From NCBI GenBank assembly GCA_012274175.1, contig JAAOZZ010000284.1, forward strand, positions 1 through 7,325: DNA of 7,325 bases. Direction: 5' to 3'. This document shows positions 1 to 7,325 of the stretch, piece by piece (the stretch's first letter is position 1; every line of letters starts with the position of its first letter). The notes beneath the pieces were generated by a model, which searched no databases, was not told the DNA's origin, and saw only the letters and a program-made list of their open reading frames with translations. Source of the stretch: Betaproteobacteria bacterium (lineage in GTDB: Bacteria; Pseudomonadota; Gammaproteobacteria; Burkholderiales; Usitatibacteraceae). Both the position numbers and the translations under genes were made by a program.

Positions 1-299
1 ATGGGAATGCGCTTCTCGAGCTCGATGTCCGCTCCGAGGGATGTGCCCGAAGCCTGCTGCAGCAACTGCGCCGCGCGCACGGCCAGATCGCCTTCCGCGG
101 GCACGCCCGGGATGTCGTTCACTCTTCGCACCACGCCGTCCGCGCGCACCCGCAGCCGCACGGTGTCGCATAGGTCGATCAGCGTGAAGACGCTCTGCAG
201 CAGGTGATAGCCGTCCTCGCGCCGCCCCACCACGTGCAGGAACAGGTTCAGCTTGGCAGGCGCCGGATAGTCCGGCCCGGGAAGGCCCAAAGGTCTCAA
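1..299 (-). CDS. ispE: 4-diphosphocytidyl-2-C-methyl-D-erythritol kinase, N-terminal part (cut by left edge)
   Basis: IspE is a GHMP-family kinase that phosphorylates CDP-methylerythritol with ATP in the MEP pathway to isoprenoid precursors, in the cytoplasm. About 99 N-terminal residues are visible. They include the family hallmark [12 protein letters not shown], with the substrate-binding Lys and Asn at about residues 16 and 18, then [14 protein letters not shown] and a DLCD segment, ending at EKRIP. The glycine-rich ATP-binding motif that should follow lies beyond the window. The reading frame opens with TTG at 299-297, which overlaps the lolB stop (TGA 298-296). A GAGG at 304-301 sits too close to that TTG, so a second in-frame TTG at 290-288, about 10 bases from the GAGG, is an equally plausible start. 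Overlap with lolB implies cotranscription and translational coupling. Identity is confident; the exact start is not. Confidence 0.94.
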   Translation of the reverse strand, partial: MRPLGLPGPDYPAPAKLNLFLHVVGRREDGYHLLQSVFTLIDLCDTVRLRVRADGVVRRVNDIPGVPAEGDLAVRAAQLLQQASGTSLGADIELEKRIP

Positions 300-817
300 T
301 CCTCGAGGGGACGGTAGCCGTCGACGACCAGGCGCACCACGACCTCCCCGCGCGAGGCGCTCATGCGCCGGGCGAGCTTCACCGCGCCTTCCGATTGCGT
401 CTGCTCCACGGTGAACTTCCAGCCCTCGGGCGCACCGCGCACCGGCTGCCCATGCAAGCCGGCCGCGAGCCAGTCCGGGTCGAGCGCCACGCCCAGGAGC
501 TTCTCGGTGAGCTCGGGAAAGCTGCCGGCATGCTGCTCGGGAGCGCCCGCCTGGGTGAGGGTGGCGCCGCGGGCGGTGGACTCGATGCGGGCGACCTCGT
601 TGCCCAGGGGGGAAGAGATCACCCAGACGTCGCCCGCGCGCGTGCGCGTCCAGCGAAGCTGCGCGATCTCGCTGCGGGTGCCCTCCCGCACGGCGATGCG
701 TCCCGTCATCTCGAAGGCCGCGGGCACCGACTGCAGTCGCGGCAGGGGAGCCTCGGGAAGCGCCGCGCACGCCGCGAGTCCCAGGGCGACCCACGGGGCC
801 GCGATGCGCGTGATCAT
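296..817 (-). CDS. lolB: Outer-membrane lipoprotein receptor LolB
   Basis: LolB is the outer-membrane end of the Lol pathway: it takes lipoproteins from the periplasmic carrier LolA and inserts them into the inner leaflet of the outer membrane. The 173-residue product begins with a lipoprotein signal peptide ending in a lipobox (LAAC, Cys17). The next residues are Ala-Ala, with no Asp at +2 that would retain it in the inner membrane. The mature part shows the typical [10 protein letters not shown] strand (about 35-44), the [14 protein letters not shown] segment (66-79) and a C-terminal [19 protein letters not shown] stretch. At about 157 mature residues it is somewhat shorter than E. coli LolB. 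The gene lies 28 bp after the TPR gene and overlaps ispE, so the three probably form one transcript. No clear Shine-Dalgarno precedes the ATG, but no other start is in frame between it and the upstream stop region. Confidence 0.93.
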   Translation of the reverse strand: MITRIAAPWVALGLAACAALPEAPLPRLQSVPAAFEMTGRIAVREGTRSEIAQLRWTRTRAGDVWVISSPLGNEVARIESTARGATLTQAGAPEQHAGSFPELTEKLLGVALDPDWLAAGLHGQPVRGAPEGWKFTVEQTQSEGAVKLARRMSASRGEVVVRLVVDGYRPLED

Positions 818-845
818 CGCGGCAGCGCGACGGTCGGCCCGGGCT

Positions 846-2531
846 TCAGGGCTGGAACTTCTGCATCACCGCGAGCAGCGACTCGTGGTTCGGGTTCTCC
901 GAAAGGGCCGCGCGCCAGATCTTCTCGGCCTGGTCGTGCTGGCCGCTCTTCCACAGCACTTCTCCCAGGTGCGCGGCGATCTCCGGATCGGGGCGCGACG
1001 AATACGCCGCCTGGAGCTGCTTCAACGCTTCCTGCACGTGGCCCATCCGGTATTGGACCCATCCGAGGCTGTCGATGATGAACGGGTCATCGGGCGAGAG
1101 CTTGTACGCCTTCTCGATCAGCTCCTTCGCCTCGGCCAGGCGGTTGGTCTTCTCCGCGAGCGTGTAGCCCAGCGCGTTGTAGGCGTGCGCGTAGTCGGGC
1201 TTCATCTGGATCACGCGCTTGAGGTCCGCTTCCATCACGTCGAGCTTGTCGATGCGCTCGGCGGCCATGGCCCGGTCGTAGAGAAGCTCGTAGGAGTCGG
1301 GGTACTTGTCCACCGCCTTGCTGAGCATCTCGTAGGTTTCCTGCCACTCCTTCGCGTCGCGCAGCAGCTGCGCCTCGACCTGGATCACCTGGATGCTGTC
1401 GTCGGTCGAGCGCGGCTCGATATGGTGCAGGTACTCGCGTCCCGCGGCGAGGCCCTGCTGGCGTGCCACGAGGGTGGCGATCTTCAGCTGCGCGCGCACC
1501 CAGTCGCCCGACTCCACCTTCTGGTACCAGCCGATCGCCTCGTCGTAGCGCTTGAGGCCCTCGAGGGCCTGGCCCATGCCCAGGTAGATCGCGGCCGGCT
1601 CGCGGTATCCCCGCTTGAGCGCGCGGGAGAACGCCGATTGCGCGTCGGCGAAATCGTCGAGCTGGAGCGAGAGCAGCCCGATCGCGTAGACCGCCTGCGC
1701 ATCTCCGTGGGAGAGCTTCTCCACCTCGCGGAACTGCTCCCGCGCCTCGGCGAGCTTGCGCTCGGCGGCGAGCTCGCGCCCGAGCTGCATGCGCACTTCC
1801 ACCGAGCCCGGATGGCTCGCGATGAACGACGTGTAGAACGGGATCAATCCGTCGGGGGACGCCTTGCGCAGCACCTGCGCCTTGAGGATGGCGCCCTTGT
1901 CCCAGGCGGGGTCGAGCGCCAGCGCGGCGTCGGACTCGCGCGACGCGACCTCGGTGTTCCCGGCGATGAGCGCGGCCACGCCCACGGCGTAATGCGCCTC
2001 GCGCATCGAGACGTACGGCGCGGTCACCGCCTGCGTGGCCTCCAGGACCGCGGCCTTGTCGTTGAACTTGGCGAAGAGGTACGACAGCTGCATCATCATC
2101 GCGCCGCGATCCGTGCTCTTCTCCAGGATCGACGCGACCGATGCTTTCGCCTTGGCGAGGTCGCCTTCGTTGGCGAGGAGCGCGGCCATGATCTCGCGCG
2201 CGAGGGCGGACTGCGGATCGAGCTGGAGCAGCAGCGAGGCGCTTTCCAGGGCGGGACCGTATTCCCGCGCGCGAATCGCGGTTTCCACGGCGCGCTGCGC
2301 GATATGGGGATCGTGCAGCTCCTTGGCGAGGCGCTCGAAGATGCCGATCGCGCCGTCGGTGTCGCCGCGCTGCGCCGCGAGCTCCGCCACGAGGAACTCG
2401 AACATCGCGTCCGAGGCGGCCGCGCTCTGGTCGTGGGTCGCCTCGTCGTCCCGGTCCTGCCCATGGGCCGGCACGACCGCCGCGCACGCCATGGCCACCG
2501 CCCACCCCGCCCACCACCGTCTCGATGCCAT
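846..2531 (-). CDS. Secreted tetratricopeptide-repeat protein, possibly LbcA-like
   Basis: This 561-residue protein is almost entirely TPR helices behind an export signal. Residues 1-24 form a signal peptide (basic MASRRWW, hydrophobic core, AHG before Gln25), so it probably acts in the periplasm. TPR-like helical pairs start near residue 43 (FEFLVAELAAQRGDTDGAI). They are clearest at the C-terminus: 447-480 (AHAYNALGYTLAEKTNRLAEA), 483-514 (PFIIDSLGWVQYRMGHVQEAL) and 518-549. The ATG at 2531 is favoured because the signal peptide starts there and an AGGGAG lies six bases upstream; the frame stays open further upstream without coding sense. It leads the lolB-ispE cluster. P. aeruginosa PA4667 (LbcA), in the same place beside lolB and ispE, is a TPR lipoprotein that delivers cell-wall hydrolases to the protease CtpA. 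Orthology here is inferred from position and architecture only. Unlike LbcA it has no convincing lipobox: the only Cys, at 16, is preceded by AMA. Confidence 0.88.
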   Translation of the reverse strand: MASRRWWAGWAVAMACAAVVPAHGQDRDDEATHDQSAAASDAMFEFLVAELAAQRGDTDGAIGIFERLAKELHDPHIAQRAVETAIRAREYGPALESASLLLQLDPQSALAREIMAALLANEGDLAKAKASVASILEKSTDRGAMMMQLSYLFAKFNDKAAVLEATQAVTAPYVSMREAHYAVGVAALIAGNTEVASRESDAALALDPAWDKGAILKAQVLRKASPDGLIPFYTSFIASHPGSVEVRMQLGRELAAERKLAEAREQFREVEKLSHGDAQAVYAIGLLSLQLDDFADAQSAFSRALKRGYREPAAIYLGMGQALEGLKRYDEAIGWYQKVESGDWVRAQLKIATLVARQQGLAAGREYLHHIEPRSTDDSIQVIQVEAQLLRDAKEWQETYEMLSKAVDKYPDSYELLYDRAMAAERIDKLDVMEADLKRVIQMKPDYAHAYNALGYTLAEKTNRLAEAKELIEKAYKLSPDDPFIIDSLGWVQYRMGHVQEALKQLQAAYSSRPDPEIAAHLGEVLWKSGQHDQAEKIWRAALSENPNHESLLAVMQKFQP

Positions 2532-2537
2532 TCCAGG

Positions 2538-2543
2538 CTCCCT
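2538..2543 (-). promoter_or_regulatory. Ribosome binding site of the TPR gene
   Basis: AGGGAG on the minus strand lies six bases before the ATG at 2531-2529. It resembles the anti-16S consensus AGGAGG and fixes this ATG as the start, rather than the longer open frame reaching to 2918. It is the clearest Shine-Dalgarno sequence in the window. Confidence 0.75.
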
Positions 2544-2574
2544 GCGAGCGCCCGTGCGGCGCCTTGACGTACCT

Positions 2575-2580
2575 ATCATA
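2575..2580 (-). promoter_or_regulatory. Candidate -10 element for the TPR-lolB-ispE operon
   Basis: TATGAT on the minus strand matches the sigma-70 -10 consensus at five of six bases. It would start transcription about 35-40 bases before the TPR start codon, which fits the position of the ribosome binding site. No good -35 hexamer is visible 15-19 bases upstream (the region reads CGTCGG-like), so the promoter is either weak, activator-dependent or misassigned. Confidence 0.4.
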
Positions 2581-2613
2581 GAACGATTCGCGGGCCTCCG
2601 ACGGGGCGCGCAG

Positions 2614-2625
2614 CCGATTGATCGG
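2614..2625. promoter_or_regulatory. Short inverted repeat between divergent promoters
   Basis: CCGAT and ATCGG face each other across a 2-base centre, and a further ATCGG follows at 2626-2630 with one base changed at its left neighbour (GATCGGATCGG). The element lies between the two divergent -10 candidates, about 38 bp from each, where an operator could control both operons. Five-base arms in GC-rich DNA can easily arise by chance, so this is only a candidate site. Confidence 0.2.
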
Positions 2626-2662
2626 ATCGGTCGCGGGACCCGTCGGTGCCCGGGGCGGACCG

Positions 2663-2668
2663 TATAAT
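2663..2668 (+). promoter_or_regulatory. -10 element of the mutM promoter
   Basis: This is a perfect TATAAT in otherwise very GC-rich DNA, 34 bp before the mutM ATG. It predicts a transcription start near 2675 and a leader of about 28 nt. No recognisable -35 hexamer exists at 15-19 bp spacing, and there is no extended TGn before the -10. The match stands out against the background, but it has not been tested. Confidence 0.6.
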
Positions 2669-2702
2669 CGGGCCGGAACCTTCCTCGAAATCCGCCCTTC
2701 CC

Positions 2703-3518
2703 ATGCCGGAGTTGCCCGAAGTCGAAACGACGCGCCAGGGATTGCTGCCCCACGTGGTGGGAAAGCGCATCCGCGACGTGATCGTGCGCAACGCCGCGTT
2801 GCGCTGGCCGGTGCCCGCGGATCTTTCGCGCCGCCTTCGGGGCGAGCAGGTGGTCGCGATCCGCCGCCGGGGAAAATACCTGCTCTTCGACTGCCGCGAA
2901 GGCCACCTGCTCGTGCACCTGGGCATGTCAGGGCGCCTGACGCTCGTGCCCGACAACCTTCCGCCCCGTCCCCACGATCACGTGGACGTGCGCTTCGAGG
3001 GAAGCCGCACCCTGCGCCTCACCGATCCGCGGCGGTTCGGCGCCATGCTCTGGGTACGCGGGCCCGCGGAGCGCCATGCGCTGCTGAAGGGCCTGGGGCT
3101 CGAGCCCCTCGAGGCCGGTTTCACCGGCGCGGCGATGCACGCCAAAGCGCGCGGACGGCGCGCGCCCGTGAAGCACTTCCTCATGGACGCGCGCGTGGTC
3201 ACGGGCGTGGGCAACATCTACGCGAGCGAGGCGCTGCACCGCGCGGGCATCGATCCGCGCCGGAGCGCCGGGCGCATCTCCCGCGCGCGCTGGGACCGCC
3301 TCGCCGCCTCGGTACGCTCCACCCTCGAGCGCGCGATCGCCGCGGGGGGCACGACGCTGCGCGACTTCGCCTCGGCCGAGGGGCGCCCCGGCTACTTCCA
3401 GCAGGAGGCGAGCGTCTACGGCCGCGAAGGCTTGCCGTGCCGCACCTGCGGTGCCGCGATCCGCGCGCTGCGCCAGGGGCAGCGCTCGACGTTCTACTGC
3501 CCGTCATGTCAACGCTGA
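2703..3518 (+). CDS. mutM: Formamidopyrimidine-DNA glycosylase (8-oxoguanine DNA glycosylase)
   Basis: MutM (Fpg) is a bifunctional glycosylase/AP lyase that starts base-excision repair by removing 8-oxoguanine and formamidopyrimidines from DNA. The 271-residue product has the usual family length and every key element. These are MPELPEVET, whose Pro2 becomes the catalytic N-terminal amine after Met removal, with Glu3 beside it; the conserved hairpin Lys58 in RRRGKYL; HLGMSGRL (72-79) with the void-filling Met75; and DPRRFG (108-113) with the Arg and Phe that wedge into the helix. The helix-two-turn-helix carries VGNIYASEAL (169-178), and a C-terminal zinc finger has Cys246, 249, 266 and 269. 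No Shine-Dalgarno precedes the ATG, but the MPELPE start is diagnostic. It is first in a plus-strand unit with the dynamin-like GTPase, whose ATG lies 13 bp inside the end of mutM. It looks fully functional. Confidence 0.98.
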   Translation: MPELPEVETTRQGLLPHVVGKRIRDVIVRNAALRWPVPADLSRRLRGEQVVAIRRRGKYLLFDCREGHLLVHLGMSGRLTLVPDNLPPRPHDHVDVRFEGSRTLRLTDPRRFGAMLWVRGPAERHALLKGLGLEPLEAGFTGAAMHAKARGRRAPVKHFLMDARVVTGVGNIYASEALHRAGIDPRRSAGRISRARWDRLAASVRSTLERAIAAGGTTLRDFASAEGRPGYFQQEASVYGREGLPCRTCGAAIRALRQGQRSTFYCPSCQR

Positions 3519-5461
3519 GCGCCACCGGCGCCTGGGCCATTTCCTCCCGCGCCTTCGAGGCGAGCCTCGCGGAGCTCAAGCGCTGGCGCGAGGAGACCGC
3601 CGCGGCGCTCGCGGCCTTCCGGCGCTGGGGCGTGGTGAACCGCATGCTCGACGAGCACGCCGCCGCGCGCCTCGCGTACCTCGAGCGGCGACTCTCGGCC
3701 GAGCGCCTCACCATCGCCTTCGTGGCCGAATACGCGCGCGGCAAGAGCGAGCTCATCAACGCCCTCTTCTTCGCGGAGCTGGGCGCGCGGCTGCTGCCGT
3801 CGGGCGTGGGGCGCACGACGCTCTGTCCCACGGAGATCCTCTGGGACCCCGCACGGGCGCCCTCGATCCGGCTGTTGCCCATCGAAACGCGCGAGGGCCC
3901 GAAGGCGCTGCGGGAGCACATCGCCGAGATCGACACCTGGACCGAGGTGGCGCTCGATCCGTCGCAACCGCAAACCCTTGCGGCCGCGTGCGAGGTCATC
4001 ACGGAATCCATGGAAGTGGACGCCGCACAGGCGGCCAACCTCGGATACCCCGACGTAGGCGAAGGCCCGGTGCAGGTGCCGCGCTGGCGCTATGCGATCG
4101 TCAATTTCCCCCACCCGCTCCTCGAAAGCGGCCTCGTGATCCTCGACACGCCCGGTCACAACACCCTGGGCTCCGAGCCCGAGCTCACCGTGCACCGCCT
4201 CCCCGACGCGGCGGCGATCGTCTTCATCCTCGCCGCCGACACCGGGGTCACGCGCAGCGATCGCAGCCTCTGGGACGAGCACCTGGCGCCCATCGACGGG
4301 CTCGGGCGCACCTGCTTCGTGGTGCTGAACAAGATCGACGGCCTGCGCGACGGCATCAAGGCCGAAAGCCAGGTGCTCGCGGAAATCGACCGGCAGGTGA
4401 AGTCCACCTCCGAGGCGCTCGGGATCGCGCCCACCCGCATCTTCGCGCTGTCCGCGCTCCAGGCCCTCGTCGCCAAGGTGCAGGGCGATCGCGACGCGCT
4501 GCTCAGGAGCCGCCTCTACCGCCTCGAGCAGGCGCTGTCCCGCGGCATGATCCACGAGCGCCGGCTGGACCACGCCACCGCCGTGCGCGCGGAGACCCGC
4601 TCCGTCTTCGTGGAGGCGCGCACGCTGGTGTCGAGCCGCCTCGCCTTCGCGGGCGAGCAGCTGGAGGAGATGCAGGCCCTCCAGGGCAAGAACCAGAAGC
4701 TCGTGGAGTCGCTCGCGCGCAAGGCCGCCCTCGAGCGCGGCCGCCTCGAGCAGGCCCGGGCGATGATGATGGGACTGCGCACGGTGCACAACCGGCACGC
4801 CGACGAGCTGGCACGGCTGCTCGACCCGAACTCGGTGCGCGCGGCCGGCATCGAGGCGCGCGTGGCGGTGCTCGGCAGCTCCTTCTCGAGCGGCATCGGC
4901 GAATCCATCGACGGCTTCTTCCGCCAGGCCCGCGAACGCATGCGAGGCGCGATCGCGGTGATCGACGAGGCGCGCAGCCTCATGGGCAACGTGAGCCGCA
5001 AGTTCACCCAGGACTACCAGATCCCGACCGTCGAGACGCCGGACTTCGCCACCGAGCGGTTCCTGGTCGAGCTCGATCGCCTCGAGGAGCGATGCGAGCG
5101 CGACTTCAAGGGGACGTCGAGCCTGCTGCTGCGCCGGCGCAAGACCCTGGGTGCGCTCTTCTTCGACACGGTGGCGCTCAAGGTGATCCACGTGTTCGAG
5201 ATCGCCGACCGCGAGGTGCGCACGTGGATGAACGGCTTCATCCGCCCGCTGGACGCCCAGATCAACGCCTACCAGGAGCAGGCCAACACGCGCATCGAAG
5301 GCATGGGCCGCATCCAGAACGCGGATACCGACCTCATCGGCCGCGTCGAGGAGGTGCGCACCATCGGCGCGGACGTGGCGGCCCAGCGCGAGCAACTCGA
5401 GGCGCACCGGCAGCGGCTGCAGCGGCTGCTCGACGTCGAGCCCGAGCCTTCCCTCGCCTAG
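3506..5461 (+). CDS. Dynamin-like large GTPase of unknown function
   Basis: This 651-residue protein has an N-terminal dynamin-type GTPase domain and a long helical C-terminal half, the layout of bacterial dynamin-like proteins. GTPase motifs: G1 AEYARGKS (74-81, with Ala where the first P-loop Gly is usual), a G2 region around GRTTLCPTE (102-110), G3 DTPGH (214-218), G4 NKID (275-278) and probably G5 SAL (316-318). Residues 15-65 form a helix before the domain. Coiled-coil-like helices lie at about 380-440 and 605-645. A basic-then-hydrophobic stretch at 543-564 could touch membrane. No clear transmembrane segment or signal peptide is seen, so it is probably cytoplasmic or peripheral. The ATG at 3506 overlaps the mutM stop by 13 bp and lacks a Shine-Dalgarno, suggesting coupling to mutM translation. 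Known relatives act in membrane remodelling or, for E. coli CrfC, at replication forks; which applies here is unknown. Confidence 0.88.
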   Translation: MSTLSATGAWAISSRAFEASLAELKRWREETAAALAAFRRWGVVNRMLDEHAAARLAYLERRLSAERLTIAFVAEYARGKSELINALFFAELGARLLPSGVGRTTLCPTEILWDPARAPSIRLLPIETREGPKALREHIAEIDTWTEVALDPSQPQTLAAACEVITESMEVDAAQAANLGYPDVGEGPVQVPRWRYAIVNFPHPLLESGLVILDTPGHNTLGSEPELTVHRLPDAAAIVFILAADTGVTRSDRSLWDEHLAPIDGLGRTCFVVLNKIDGLRDGIKAESQVLAEIDRQVKSTSEALGIAPTRIFALSALQALVAKVQGDRDALLRSRLYRLEQALSRGMIHERRLDHATAVRAETRSVFVEARTLVSSRLAFAGEQLEEMQALQGKNQKLVESLARKAALERGRLEQARAMMMGLRTVHNRHADELARLLDPNSVRAAGIEARVAVLGSSFSSGIGESIDGFFRQARERMRGAIAVIDEARSLMGNVSRKFTQDYQIPTVETPDFATERFLVELDRLEERCERDFKGTSSLLLRRRKTLGALFFDTVALKVIHVFEIADREVRTWMNGFIRPLDAQINAYQEQANTRIEGMGRIQNADTDLIGRVEEVRTIGADVAAQREQLEAHRQRLQRLLDVEPEPSLA

Positions 5462-5464
5462 GCG
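5455..5464. repeat. 10-bp perfect palindrome over the GTPase stop codon
   Basis: CGCCTAGGCG reads the same on both strands and spans the TAG at 5459-5461 and most of the 4-bp gap to the convergent ferredoxin gene. It has no loop and no T-tract, so it is not a normal intrinsic terminator. It may be chance or a protein-binding site. Confidence 0.4.
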
Positions 5465-5465
5465 C

Positions 5466-7325
<1,860 letters not shown>

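Noticed and set aside
363..2567. A 734-codon open frame on the plus strand opposite lolB and the TPR gene.
   Set aside because: Its product is low-complexity, rich in Arg, Leu, Val and His, and has no recognisable domain. The opposite strand encodes clear LolB and TPR proteins. Long antisense frames are normal in DNA this GC-rich.
2564..2579. TTGACG followed by TATCAT on the plus strand, resembling a promoter.
   Set aside because: The two hexamers are only four bases apart, far from the required 16-18. The same bases read on the other strand give the TATGAT candidate for the TPR operon.
2532..2918. An N-terminal extension of the TPR protein up to 2918.
   Set aside because: It would overlap mutM in antisense and bury the signal peptide. 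The ATG at 2531 has a good ribosome binding site.
3506..5461. The dynamin-like GTPase as part of an anti-phage or toxin-secretion (LeoABC-like) system.
   Set aside because: No second dynamin gene, nuclease, integrase or other defence gene is nearby. The neighbours are all housekeeping genes and the base composition does not change.

Overview
The window is a GC-rich, densely coded piece of a bacterial chromosome. It holds nine protein genes (seven complete, two cut by the window edges) and no RNA gene, mobile element or CRISPR array. The gene families, the gene order (TPR-lolB-ispE; rsmD-coaD-ferredoxin opposite ftsY; mutM followed by a dynamin-like GTPase) and the protein sequences suggest a proteobacterium, most likely a betaproteobacterium. 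This placement comes from recognising families, not from a database search.

Left third, minus strand. A divergent promoter region (2532-2702, the largest gap, 171 bp) starts a leftward cluster: a secreted TPR protein (846-2531), the outer-membrane lipoprotein receptor lolB (296-817), and the 5' part of ispE (1-299). ispE begins inside the lolB stop codon and runs off the left edge. The order matches the PA4667(lbcA)-lolB-ispE cluster of Pseudomonas aeruginosa, which gives a testable role for the TPR protein.

Centre, plus strand. From the same divergent region, mutM (2703-3518, 8-oxoguanine DNA glycosylase) is followed with a 13-bp overlap by a 651-residue dynamin-like large GTPase (3506-5461). 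The overlap suggests the two are made together. The GTPase is the least understood gene here and the most interesting one.

Right third. The GTPase gene converges, with a 4-bp gap, on a leftward cluster read in the order rsmD (6262-6861), coaD (5771-6265, overlapping rsmD by 4 bp) and a YfhL-type 2[4Fe-4S] ferredoxin (5466-5735). A 65-bp divergent promoter region separates rsmD from ftsY (6927 to the right edge, plus strand), which is cut just after its P-loop.

The content is mainly housekeeping: isoprenoid and CoA biosynthesis, outer-membrane lipoprotein sorting, oxidative DNA repair, 16S rRNA methylation and membrane-protein targeting. I saw no sign of horizontal transfer. Translation starts are notable because only the TPR gene has an obvious Shine-Dalgarno sequence. 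The long open frames opposite or beside the real genes are shadows of high-GC codon usage.
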